DNA from: Thauera carbonicopians
Lineage (GTDB): Bacteria > Pseudomonadota > Gammaproteobacteria > Burkholderiales > Rhodocyclaceae
Assembly: GCF_025699485.1 (NCBI RefSeq)
Contig: NZ_JANUXN010000002.1
Span: 434,001-498,000 of the forward strand
Reading direction: 5' to 3'
Length of the DNA: 64,000 nt
The translations under genes were made by a program, and so were the position numbers. The notes beneath the pieces are model-generated. The model worked only from the letters and a program-made list of their open reading frames with translations. It did not search any database and was not told the origin of the DNA. Each line of letters opens with the position of its first letter. The stretch's first letter is position 1. Positions 16,651-24,907 of the stretch are shown in pieces.

Positions 16651-17793
16651 GTGGCCGAAGAAAGCGATCTCGAAAAAACAGAAGCCCCCTCACCGCGACG
16701 GCTGGAACAGGCGCGCGAGGAAGGCCAGGTCCCGCAGTCGCGGGAGCTGTCGACTTTCTTCGTCACCATCACCGGCGTGCTGGCGCTGTGGCTGCTCGGC
16801 GGCTGGATGGCCGAGCGCATGCTGGCGGTGGTGCGCACCGGCTTTGCCTTCGAGCGCGAGACGGTGTTCGACGTCGCGCTGATGCTCGACGTGCTGCGCG
16901 GCCAGTTGAGCGGTGCGCTGCTGATGCTGATGCCGCTGTTCCTGACGCTGCTGATCGCCGCAGTGGCGGCGCCGATCGTGCTGGGCGGGTTGAACTTCGC
17001 GCCCAAGGCGCTGGGGCCGAATTTCGGCCGCATGAACCCGATCAAGGGCCTGGGGCGGATGTTCTCGGCGCACGGCCTGATGGAGATGGTGAAGGCGATC
17101 CTGAAGTCGCTGATCATCGGCGGCGTGGCGTCGATGGTGCTGTGGTCGAACAAGGACCACCTGCTCGACCTGATGGTGACGCCGATCGAGGCCGGCATGG
17201 CCGACTTCGCCGGCACGGTGATCTTCGCCGCAGTGCTGATCGCCGCCAGCCTCGGGCTGCTGGCGTTGATGGACGTGCCTTTCCAACTCTGGCAGTACCA
17301 TAAGAAATTGCGCATGAGCAAGGAAGAGGTCAAGCGCGAGAGCAAGGAACAGGAAGGCGACCCGCAGATCAAGGGCAGGGTCCGTGCGATGCAGCGCGAG
17401 ATGGCGCGCCGCCGCATGATGTCCGAAGTGCCCAATGCCGACGTCGTGGTGACCAACCCGACGCATTTCTCGGTGGCGCTGAAGTACGACGCCGAGCGCA
17501 TGGGCGCGCCGGTGGTGGTGGCCAAGGGCCGTGGCGAGCTGGCGCTGAAGATCCGCGAGATCGCCCGCGACAACGCGGTGCCACTGCTGGAGGTGCCGCC
17601 GCTGGCGCGTGCGCTGTACAAGCACTGCGAACTGGAGCAGGCGATTCCCGCCGCGCTGTACACCGCGGTGGCCGAGGTCATGGCCTACGTTTACCAGCTC
17701 GACGCCTGGATGAAGCAGGGCGGCCAGCAGCCCGAGGCGCCTGCCGACCTGCAGGTGCCCGAGGGCATGGACCCCGGCGCTGCCGAAGAATGA
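16651..17793 (+). CDS. flhB: Flagellar export switch protein FlhB
   Basis: Component of the flagellar type III export gate that switches substrate class from rod/hook to filament by self-cleavage. 380 aa. The N-terminal cytosolic start (AEESDLEKTEAPSPRRLEQA) is followed by four membrane helices and the cytosolic domain with the NPTH autocleavage site near residue 269. I chose the GTG at 16651: GGAG lies six bases upstream and the family begins MAEESDLEKTE. An ATG at 16639 adds four residues. First gene of flhB-flhA-flhF-flhG-fliA-motC-motD. Confidence 0.95.
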   Translation: MAEESDLEKTEAPSPRRLEQAREEGQVPQSRELSTFFVTITGVLALWLLGGWMAERMLAVVRTGFAFERETVFDVALMLDVLRGQLSGALLMLMPLFLTLLIAAVAAPIVLGGLNFAPKALGPNFGRMNPIKGLGRMFSAHGLMEMVKAILKSLIIGGVASMVLWSNKDHLLDLMVTPIEAGMADFAGTVIFAAVLIAASLGLLALMDVPFQLWQYHKKLRMSKEEVKRESKEQEGDPQIKGRVRAMQREMARRRMMSEVPNADVVVTNPTHFSVALKYDAERMGAPVVVAKGRGELALKIREIARDNAVPLLEVPPLARALYKHCELEQAIPAALYTAVAEVMAYVYQLDAWMKQGGQQPEAPADLQVPEGMDPGAAEE

Positions 17794-17816
17794 ACATCGA
17801 AACGAGTCACTGAGCG

Positions 17817-19922
17817 ATGGCCCTGAACACCACCCTGAACCTGCGCGCGTTGCTGACTCCGGCCAATCTGCGCCCGCTCGCAGCGCCGATCCTGATCATC
17901 ATGGTGCTGGCCATGATGGTGCTGCCGCTGCCGGTCTTTCTGCTCGACGTCTTCTTCACCTTCAACATCGCGATCTCGATCATGGTGATGCTGGTGGCGA
18001 TGTATTCGAGAAAGCCGCTGGACTTCTCGGTCTTTCCCACCGTGCTGCTGGTGACGACGCTGCTGCGGCTGTCGCTGAACGTGGCGTCGACGCGGATCGT
18101 GCTGCTCGAAGGCCATGGCGGGCCGGATGCGGCGGGCAAGGTCATCGAGGCCTTCAGCAGCTTCCTGGTCGGTGGCAACACCGCGGTCGGCATCGTCGTC
18201 TTCGTGATCCTCACGATCATCAACTTCGTCGTCATCACCAAGGGCGCCGGCCGCATCGCCGAAGTGTCGGCGCGCTTCACGCTGGATGCGATGCCCGGCA
18301 AGCAGATGGCGATCGACGCCGACCTCAACGCCGGCCTGATCGACGAGAAGACGGCCAAGGCCAGGCGCAAGGAGATCGCGCAGGAAGCGGACTTCTACGG
18401 TGCGATGGACGGTGCGTCCAAGTTCGTGCGCGGCGATGCCATCGCCGCCATCATCATCCTCGTCATCAACATCGTCGGCGGCCTGTTCGTCGGCGTCATG
18501 CAGCACGACATGGCGGTGGGCGACGCGGCCCACACCTACACCCTGCTGACCATCGGCGACGGCCTGGTGGCGCAGATTCCGGCGCTGATCATCTCGGTGG
18601 CGGCGGGTCTGGTGGTGTCGCGCGTCGGTGACGACGGCGACATCGGCGGCCTGGTGATCGGCCAGCTTTTCTCCAATCCACAGGTGATGACGCTGGCGGC
18701 CGGCATCATCGGCGTGCTCGGCCTGATTCCGGGCATGCCCAACCTCGTCTTCCTGCTGCTGGCCGGCGCGCTCGGCGGCCTGGCCTGGATGCGGCGCAAG
18801 CGCATCATCGAGGATGCCGCGGTCGCGGCAGCACCCGAGGCAGCGGCGGCGCAGGCGGCGATGCCGCAGCCTGAATCCCAGGAGGCGAGCTGGAACGACG
18901 TATCGCAGGTCGACGTGCTCGGCCTGGAAGTGGGCTACCGGCTGATTCCGATGGTCGACAAGGGCCAGGACGGCGAACTGTTGAAGCGCATCCGCGGCCT
19001 GCGCAAGAAGTTTGCGCAGGAAGTCGGCTTCCTGTCCTCGCCGGTGCATATCCGCGACAACCTGGAGCTCAAGCCCAACGCCTACCGCATCGCGCTGAAA
19101 GGCGTCGAAGTCGGTGCGGGCGAGGCCTATCCGGGGCAGTTGCTGGCGATCAACCCCGGCCACGTATCCGGTCCGGTCCAGGGGCGCGAAACGACCGACC
19201 CTGCCTTCGGCCTGCCGGCGTTCTGGATCGACTCGGGCACGCGCGAGCAGGCGCATGCGCTGGGCTACACCGTGGTCGATGCCAGCACCGTGGTCGCCAC
19301 CCACCTCAACCATGTCATCCTCAATCACGCCGCCGAACTGCTCGGCCGCCAGGAAACGCAGGCGCTGCTCGACCACGTCGGCAAGGATTCGCCCAAGCTC
19401 ATCGAGGACCTGGTGCCCAAGCTGCTGCCGGTCGGCACCGTGCAGCGCGTGCTGCAGAACCTGCTGGAAGAAGGCGTCAACATCCGCGACATGCGCAGCA
19501 TCATCGAGGTGCTGGCCGAGCAGGCCTCGCGCACGCAGGATCCGGTGCAGCTCACGCTCAAGGTGCGCGAGTCGCTGGGCCGCGCGATCATCCAGGGCCT
19601 GTTCCCCGGCAATGCCGAAGTCAATGTCATGGCGCTGGAGCCCGGCCTGGAACGCATCCTGATGCAGGCCATGAGCGCCGGCGGCGAGGGCGGCGCGATC
19701 GAGCCGGGCCTGGCCGATACGCTGCTGCGCCAGACCGCGCAGATCGCCCAGCGCCAGGAAGAAATCGGCCTGCCGCCGGTGCTGCTGGTGCCTTCGCAAC
19801 TGCGCATGCTGCTGTCGCGCTTCCTGCGCCGCGCCGTACCTTCGCTGAAGGTGATCTCCAACAGCGAAGTGCCCGAGTCCCGCACCATCCGCGTCACGGC
19901 GATGATCGGGCAGAACGGATGA
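17817..19922 (+). CDS. flhA: Flagellar export gate protein FlhA
   Basis: 701 aa major export-gate protein that uses the proton motive force and forms the nonameric cytosolic ring. The N-terminal half has eight predicted helices and the conserved FHIPEP-type region (LVVTTLLRLSLNVASTRIVL, then GGNTAVGIVVFVILTIINFV). The C-terminal cytosolic domain starts near residue 360 and contains the chaperone-substrate docking region. Full length, starting 23 bases after flhB. Confidence 0.97.
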   Translation: MALNTTLNLRALLTPANLRPLAAPILIIMVLAMMVLPLPVFLLDVFFTFNIAISIMVMLVAMYSRKPLDFSVFPTVLLVTTLLRLSLNVASTRIVLLEGHGGPDAAGKVIEAFSSFLVGGNTAVGIVVFVILTIINFVVITKGAGRIAEVSARFTLDAMPGKQMAIDADLNAGLIDEKTAKARRKEIAQEADFYGAMDGASKFVRGDAIAAIIILVINIVGGLFVGVMQHDMAVGDAAHTYTLLTIGDGLVAQIPALIISVAAGLVVSRVGDDGDIGGLVIGQLFSNPQVMTLAAGIIGVLGLIPGMPNLVFLLLAGALGGLAWMRRKRIIEDAAVAAAPEAAAAQAAMPQPESQEASWNDVSQVDVLGLEVGYRLIPMVDKGQDGELLKRIRGLRKKFAQEVGFLSSPVHIRDNLELKPNAYRIALKGVEVGAGEAYPGQLLAINPGHVSGPVQGRETTDPAFGLPAFWIDSGTREQAHALGYTVVDASTVVATHLNHVILNHAAELLGRQETQALLDHVGKDSPKLIEDLVPKLLPVGTVQRVLQNLLEEGVNIRDMRSIIEVLAEQASRTQDPVQLTLKVRESLGRAIIQGLFPGNAEVNVMALEPGLERILMQAMSAGGEGGAIEPGLADTLLRQTAQIAQRQEEIGLPPVLLVPSQLRMLLSRFLRRAVPSLKVISNSEVPESRTIRVTAMIGQNG

Positions 19923-19929
19923 GCGGCAT

Positions 19930-20013
19930 GATTGATGGGTTCCCCCTGTCCATGGCATCGACGCGGGATGGGTCGGGCCGCGTAGGTAGGGCCGAAGGCG
20001 AAACCCGTCAATC
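19930..20013. repeat. Long imperfect palindrome (REP-like) in the flhA-flhF gap
   Basis: GATTGATGGGTT (19930-19941) pairs with AACCCGTCAATC (20002-20013) at 11 of 12 positions. The 60 bases between include GGGTCGGGCC and GTAGGTAGGGCCGAAGGCG. The form resembles REP/RAYT-type intergenic palindromes of proteobacteria rather than an operator. It begins eight bases after the flhA stop. Confidence 0.6.
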
Positions 20014-20032
20014 ACGTTCTACCCAGAGCATC

Positions 20033-20060
20033 GAATAAGCGGGTGAAACGCGGTTTATTC
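20033..20060. repeat. Second inverted repeat next to the REP-like element
   Basis: GAATAA (20033-20038) and TTATTC (20055-20060) enclose GCGGGTGAAACGCGGT, which can fold further through GCG/CGC pairing. It lies 20 bases from the first palindrome and 77 bases upstream of flhF. It may be part of one composite repeat element or an independent regulatory site. Confidence 0.4.
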
Positions 20061-20137
20061 GGCCCAAGGAACGCGCGTACCGGCCGTGATAATCCTCCTC
20101 AAGCTGCGGCCAAAGTCCGGCTGCCTGGAGAAACGCC

Positions 20138-21562
20138 ATGAACGTCAAACGCTACTTTGCTCCCACTGCCCGTGAAGCGCTCCGCGAGCTGAAGGAAGAG
20201 CTCGGCCCCGATGCGATCGTGCTGTCGAACCGTGCCGTCGATGGTGGCGTGGAGATCCTGGCGCTGCCGGGCGAGGCCGTCGGCGCGCTGCAGGCGGCCC
20301 GGCGTACCGCCGCTGCGGAGAAGACGGCGGCTGCGGCAAAGCCTGCTGCGCGGGCGGCCGCGCCCGAGCCTTTCGCCCAGCCCGGCCCGCGCGCGCCCGC
20401 GCCCGAAGCGGCCGAGGACGATTTCCACGTCAGCCTGTCCGCACTGGCGGCGAATGCAGCGCGCAATGCGGCGCGTCCGGCCCCGGCAGCTCCTCCGCAG
20501 CCCGTCATCCGGCCGTTCTCGCCGCCGCGCATCGAGACGGCCGATTTCGCCATGCGCAGCCGGCCCGCGCCGGCATCCGCGCCCGTGCCGGCCGACGATT
20601 CCGGCAGTGCCCGCGTGCGCGAGCTGCAGGAAACCAATGCCCGGCTGATGGAAGAGCTGTCCGGCATCCGCGGCATGATCGAGCGCCAGCTCGCCGGCTT
20701 CGCTTGGGGCGAAACCCGGCGCCAGGCACCGGCCCGTGCGGCGCTGGTGGGCGAACTGCTCGAGGCCGGCTTTTCCGCCGCCACGGCGCGCAAGCTGGCC
20801 GAAGCCGTGCCCGAGGCGGCGAGCAGGGGCGAGGCGCGCGATGCGGCGAGCGCGATGCTCGACCGCATGATGCGCGCCCACGCCTCGGACGAGGACGTGA
20901 TCGACCAGGGCGGCGTGTTCGCGCTGGTCGGGCCGACCGGTGTCGGCAAGACCACCACGACGGCCAAGCTCGCCGCGCGCTGCGTGGTGCGCCACGGCGC
21001 CAGCCGGCTGGCGATGATCACCACCGACGGCTACCGCATCGGCGCGCAGGAGCAGTTGCGCATCTATGGCCGCATCCTGGGTGTGCCGGTGTTCTCGGTG
21101 CGCGATGCCGCGGACCTGCGCCAGACGCTGGCCGGCCTGCGCAACAAGCACATGGTGCTGATCGACACCATGGGCATGAGCCAGCGCGACCGCATGGTGG
21201 CCGAACAGGCGGTGATGCTGAGCGGCGCCGGCGACGTCCGCCGCCTGCTGCTGCTGAACGCCACCGCTCGCGGCGACACGCTGGACGACGTGGTGCGCGC
21301 TTATGCCGGGGACGATCTGGCGGGCTGCATCTTCACCAAGGTGGACGAGGCCGCCTCCCTGGCACCGGCACTCGACGTCGCCGTGCGCCACCGGCTCGGG
21401 ATCCGCTACCTGACCAACGGCCAGCGGGTGCCGGAAGACCTGCACCTGCCCAACCGGGCCTATCTGCTGCATCGCGCGCTGCGCGGGCAGGGCGCCGAAT
21501 CGCCCTGGCATCTGAACGGCGACGAGACGGGAATGATGCTGGCCGCAGCCGGAGGTGCCTGA
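20138..21562 (+). CDS. flhF: Flagellar placement GTPase FlhF
   Basis: SRP-type GTPase that sets polar flagellum position and number. 474 aa: basic N-terminal B domain beginning MNVKRYFAPTAREALRELKE, an Ala/Pro-rich linker (about 45-150), then the NG domain with G1 GPTGVGKTTTTAKLA (about residue 266), G3-like DTMGMSQRD (about 343) and G4 TKVDEA (about 400). It has all catalytic motifs. Its presence implies a polar flagellum. The partner ATPase encoded just downstream has lost its P-loop. Confidence 0.96.
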   Translation: MNVKRYFAPTAREALRELKEELGPDAIVLSNRAVDGGVEILALPGEAVGALQAARRTAAAEKTAAAAKPAARAAAPEPFAQPGPRAPAPEAAEDDFHVSLSALAANAARNAARPAPAAPPQPVIRPFSPPRIETADFAMRSRPAPASAPVPADDSGSARVRELQETNARLMEELSGIRGMIERQLAGFAWGETRRQAPARAALVGELLEAGFSAATARKLAEAVPEAASRGEARDAASAMLDRMMRAHASDEDVIDQGGVFALVGPTGVGKTTTTAKLAARCVVRHGASRLAMITTDGYRIGAQEQLRIYGRILGVPVFSVRDAADLRQTLAGLRNKHMVLIDTMGMSQRDRMVAEQAVMLSGAGDVRRLLLLNATARGDTLDDVVRAYAGDDLAGCIFTKVDEAASLAPALDVAVRHRLGIRYLTNGQRVPEDLHLPNRAYLLHRALRGQGAESPWHLNGDETGMMLAAAGGA

Positions 21563-21563
21563 G

Positions 21564-22355
21564 ATGATGGACCGCCGCGAAGACCAGGCGGCAGGGCTGA
21601 GGCGCCTGTTCCGCCGCGTGCCGCCCCAGGTACTGGCACTTTATGCCTGCGGCCGCCGCCGCGCGCACAATGCGGTGCTGGCGGCGCATCGCATCGCCGG
21701 CCACGCCGAGCGGGTGCTGATCCTGGACGAGGCCGAAGGCCAAGCCGGGCTGGGCGAAGTGCTGCGCCAGGCGCCCGGACCGGACCTGCTGCAACTGCTC
21801 GACGGCCGCAGCACGCTGGCCGACGTGCTGCAGCCCTCGCCGGGCCTGCTCGGCCGGGTGCCGGCGGTGGCCGCCGCGCTGGCGCTGCCCTTGCTGGACG
21901 ACGCACGCCGCGCCTGCCTGGTGGAGGCGCTGCGCATCCTGCACCGCCATGCCAGCTTCGTGCTGGTGCATGCCGACGGTGAAACGGCGGCCGACCCCTC
22001 TCCCTTCGTCGCTGCCGCTCCGCGCCGCCTGCTGGTGGTCGAGGCGAGCGCGAGCGGGGCCACCGAGGCCTATCGCACGATCAAGGCATTGGCCGCCGCC
22101 GGCGCGGGCTCCGCCCATGTCGCGGTCTGCCGGGCACGCGACCGCGACGATGCCGCGCGCTTCTTCGCCGGTCTGAGTGCCCTGGTCCGGCGCCACGTCG
22201 GCCTGCCGCTGGAATGGCTGGGCGAGGTCGAGCATGACGACCTGACTGCCACGCTGTCGCGCTTCGATGCCGCCGCGGCGACGCGTGCGGCCAGTGCCGC
22301 CTTCATGCGCAGCATCGAGGCGGCGGGCCGGGCGAAGTCCGTGCGGAATGCCTGA
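21564..22355 (+). CDS. flhG: Degenerate FlhG/FleN-like protein lacking the Walker A motif
   Basis: 263 aa, in the conserved slot between flhF and fliA where the MinD-like ATPase FlhG belongs. The fold order is still traceable (VLALYACGRRRAHNAVLAAH; VLILDEAEGQAGLGEVL; FVLVHADGETA; PRRLLVVEASASGATEAYRT). However, the GKGGVGKT-type P-loop is replaced by ACGRRRAHNAV, and the DTGAG switch II Asp site reads HADGE. It therefore probably cannot bind or hydrolyse ATP. GGAGG eight bases before the ATG at 21564 sets the start; the ATG at 21567 is an alternative. It may have become a scaffold or FlhF GTPase-activating protein only; that is inference. Confidence 0.75.
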   Translation: MMDRREDQAAGLRRLFRRVPPQVLALYACGRRRAHNAVLAAHRIAGHAERVLILDEAEGQAGLGEVLRQAPGPDLLQLLDGRSTLADVLQPSPGLLGRVPAVAAALALPLLDDARRACLVEALRILHRHASFVLVHADGETAADPSPFVAAAPRRLLVVEASASGATEAYRTIKALAAAGAGSAHVAVCRARDRDDAARFFAGLSALVRRHVGLPLEWLGEVEHDDLTATLSRFDAAAATRAASAAFMRSIEAAGRAKSVRNA

Positions 22356-22480
22356 TCATGGGAGGCGGTGTGATGTATCCCGCTGGTAATGCCTGTGACA
22401 GTGCGGGAGAATGCCGGCAATCCACTTCCCGTCCAGGTATGCCGGCCGGATCGCGCCGCAGGAAAATACAGGCCCAATGG

Positions 22481-23242
22481 ATGTACGACGCCCAAGGTAA
22501 TCTCGACAAGACCCATCTGGTTGAAGCTTATGCGCCGCTGGTCAAGCGCATCGCCTACCAGCTCATGGCCAGGCTGCCGGCCAGCGTCGAAGTCGACGAC
22601 CTGATCCAGAACGGCATGATGGGTCTGCTCGATGCCATCGGCCGCTACGAGGACGGTCTCGGCGCGCAATTCGAGACCTATGCCGTGCAGCGCATTCGCG
22701 GTGCCATGCTCGACGGCCTGCGCGAAGCCGACTGGCTGCCGCGCAGCCTGCGGCGCGACATGCGGCGTATCGAATCCGCCATCCACATGCTGGAGCAGGA
22801 ATACGGACGGACGCCGAGCGAAAGCGAACTGGCGGAATCGCTGGGTGTGCCGCTGGCCGAGTACCAGCACATGCTGCAGGAAGCGCGTGGCCACCAACTG
22901 GTGTATTTCGAGGACTTCGGCCACGACCAGGACGACGATTTCCTCGAACGCCATCTGGTGCAGCAGGATGCCAATCCGCTGGATCTGCTAGAGGACGCCG
23001 ACATGCGCCGGCGGCTGGTGTCGGCGATCGAGGTGCTGCCCGAGCGCGAGCAACTGGTGATGGCGCTTTATTACGACGAGGAGCTGAACCTGCGCGAGAT
23101 CGGCGCCGTGCTCGGCGTCACCGAGTCGCGGGTCTGCCAGCTCCACAGCCAGGCGGTGGCGCGGCTGCGCTCGTCGGTGTTCGGCGGCGACGCGCCGGCG
23201 ACCGCGCGGCGCGGCCGGCCGCCCAAGAAGCAGCAGAGCTGA
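22481..23242 (+). CDS. fliA: Flagellar sigma factor FliA (sigma-28)
   Basis: 253 aa RNA polymerase sigma factor for late flagellar and motility genes. Region 2 (LVKRIAYQLMARLPASVEVDD, then DLIQNGMMGLLDAI and TYAVQRIRGAMLDGLREADW), region 3 (TPSESELAESLGVPLAEY) and region 4 (LPEREQLVMALYYDEELNLR, then VLGVTESRVCQLHSQAV) are complete. The ATG at 22481 gives the family N-terminus MYDAQG; longer in-frame starts add unrelated residues. Its target promoter type is visible upstream of flgM, whose product inhibits it. Confidence 0.96.
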   Translation: MYDAQGNLDKTHLVEAYAPLVKRIAYQLMARLPASVEVDDLIQNGMMGLLDAIGRYEDGLGAQFETYAVQRIRGAMLDGLREADWLPRSLRRDMRRIESAIHMLEQEYGRTPSESELAESLGVPLAEYQHMLQEARGHQLVYFEDFGHDQDDDFLERHLVQQDANPLDLLEDADMRRRLVSAIEVLPEREQLVMALYYDEELNLREIGAVLGVTESRVCQLHSQAVARLRSSVFGGDAPATARRGRPPKKQQS

Positions 23243-23263
23243 TGACAAGGCCCGGACTGCGTC

Positions 23264-24004
23264 ATGGATAGGATCAGCGTCTTCGGCCTCGTGCTGGGGT
23301 TTGCCGCGATCGTCGGCGGGCAGGTGCTCGAAGGCGGGCATGTGTCCTCGCTGCTGCAGCCGACGGCCTTCTTCATCGTCATCGGCGGCACGCTGGGCGC
23401 GGTGATGCTGCAGAGCCCGCTGCGCACCTTCGTCGACGGCGTGCGCATGGCGCGCTGGGTGTTCGTGCCGCCGGTGACCAACCCGTCGCGCATGATCGAC
23501 CAGGTTGCCGGCTGGAGCCAGATTGCACGCAAGGACGGCCTGCTGGTGCTCGAGAACCATATCGGCAGCCTGCCGGACCCGTTCATGCGCAAGGGCCTGC
23601 AGCTGCTGGTCGATGGCGTCGATCCGGTGCGCCTGCGCGAAGTGCTCGAAGTCGAGATCGACGCCTGGGAAGCCCGGATGCGGCAATCGACCAGGATCTG
23701 GGAAGCGGCCGGAGGTTATGCGCCCACCATCGGCATCCTCGGTGCGGTGATGGGGCTGATCCACGTCATGGAGAATCTGTCCGATCCGTCGCGGCTGGGG
23801 GCGGGCATCGCCGTCGCCTTCGTCGCCACTATCTACGGCGTGGGCTTCGCCAATCTGGTGTTCCTGCCGATCGCCAAGAAGCTGTCGGCGCAGATCGGCG
23901 TGCTGGTGACGCAGCGCGAGATGTTCGTCGATGGCATCGTCGGCATCGCCAACGGCGAGAACCCGCGCATCATCGCCAGCCGCATGCAGGGCTACGTGGT
24001 CTAG
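23264..24004 (+). CDS. motC: Flagellar motor stator protein MotC (MotA/PomA family)
   Basis: 246 aa, four-helix proton-channel subunit of the stator. Conserved features: FFIVIGGTLGAVMLQSP at helix 2, the cytosolic loop with RKDGLLVLE and charged residues, and the proline-bearing helix 3 (GYAPTIGILGAVMGLIHVM). Directly followed by motD, as in the Pseudomonas fliA-che-motCD cluster, but here no che genes intervene. Confidence 0.94.
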   Translation: MDRISVFGLVLGFAAIVGGQVLEGGHVSSLLQPTAFFIVIGGTLGAVMLQSPLRTFVDGVRMARWVFVPPVTNPSRMIDQVAGWSQIARKDGLLVLENHIGSLPDPFMRKGLQLLVDGVDPVRLREVLEVEIDAWEARMRQSTRIWEAAGGYAPTIGILGAVMGLIHVMENLSDPSRLGAGIAVAFVATIYGVGFANLVFLPIAKKLSAQIGVLVTQREMFVDGIVGIANGENPRIIASRMQGYVV

Positions 24005-24013
24005 CCGCAGGCC

Positions 24014-24901
24014 ATGGCGCGCAGACGCAGGCAGGCGGAAGAACACGACAACCACGAGCGCTGGCTCGTGTCCTACGCCGACTTCATCACGCTGCTGTTC
24101 GCCTTCTTCGTCGTGATGTATTCGCTGTCCTCGATCAACGAGGGCAAGTACCGCGTCGTGTCGGACTCGATCGTCCAGGCTTTCCGCAATCTCAGCATCA
24201 CCGAGCGGGGCGAGCAGTTCATCGTGCCGCCGGTGGCGATGGCGCCGGTCGTGCGCCCCGCGCCGCCGGCGAGTTCGGACCTGCAGGAAGCCAGCGAAGC
24301 CCGCCGAAAACAGACCACCGCGCAGATGCGCGGCATGGCCGAGGAGATCCGCCGCGCGCTGGGCGGGCTGTCGAAGACCGGCGAAGTCAATGTGTCCGAC
24401 GGCGCTTTCGGCATCAGCATCGACATCAATGCCGCGCTGCTGTTCGCGTCGGGCGATGCGGCCCTGAGCGCGCCTGCAGTTGAGGCGCTGCGTGCGGTGG
24501 CACAGGTGCTGACGGCCTCGATCTTCCCGATCACCATCGAAGGCCACACCGACAGCGCGCCGATCGCCTCCGCGCGCTTCCCGTCGAACTGGGAGCTGTC
24601 GGCAGTGCGGGCTTCGAGCGTGGCGCGCCTGTTCGTCGACAGTGGCGTGCTGCCCGGCCGTCTGAGCGTCGCCGGCTATGCCGACCAGCGCCCGGTGGCG
24701 GACAACGCCAGCGAAGAGGGCAGGGGCCGCAACCGCCGCGTCACGATCCTGCTGGAAGCGCGCGACGTCGAACCGACGCCGGTCGGGCCGACGCGCATGT
24801 CGCCCGACGACCCCATCCGCTCGATCCTGCCGGGAGAGGTCGATACCGGGGCTGCTGCTGCGTCGGCGGGTGCCGCTGCGGAAGCTGCCCCCGCCGATTA
24901 A
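24014..24901 (+). CDS. motD: Flagellar motor stator protein MotD (MotB family)
   Basis: 295 aa peptidoglycan-anchored stator subunit. A short basic N-terminus leads into one membrane helix (SYADFITLLFAFFVVMYSLS) carrying the proton-binding Asp23. The periplasmic OmpA-like domain (ITIEGHTDSAPI, NWELSAVRASSVARLF, then NRRVTILLE) anchors to peptidoglycan. The C-terminal 35 residues are Ala-rich and divergent. Nine bases after motC; converges on parC with a six-base gap. Confidence 0.94.
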   Translation: MARRRRQAEEHDNHERWLVSYADFITLLFAFFVVMYSLSSINEGKYRVVSDSIVQAFRNLSITERGEQFIVPPVAMAPVVRPAPPASSDLQEASEARRKQTTAQMRGMAEEIRRALGGLSKTGEVNVSDGAFGISIDINAALLFASGDAALSAPAVEALRAVAQVLTASIFPITIEGHTDSAPIASARFPSNWELSAVRASSVARLFVDSGVLPGRLSVAGYADQRPVADNASEEGRGRNRRVTILLEARDVEPTPVGPTRMSPDDPIRSILPGEVDTGAAAASAGAAAEAAPAD

Positions 24902-24907
24902 GACTTC

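Noticed and set aside
17691-20015. A long minus-strand open frame opposite flhA
   Set aside because: Full antisense overlap with a certain flhA gene, with His/Asp/Arg-rich composition and no motifs; a GC shadow.
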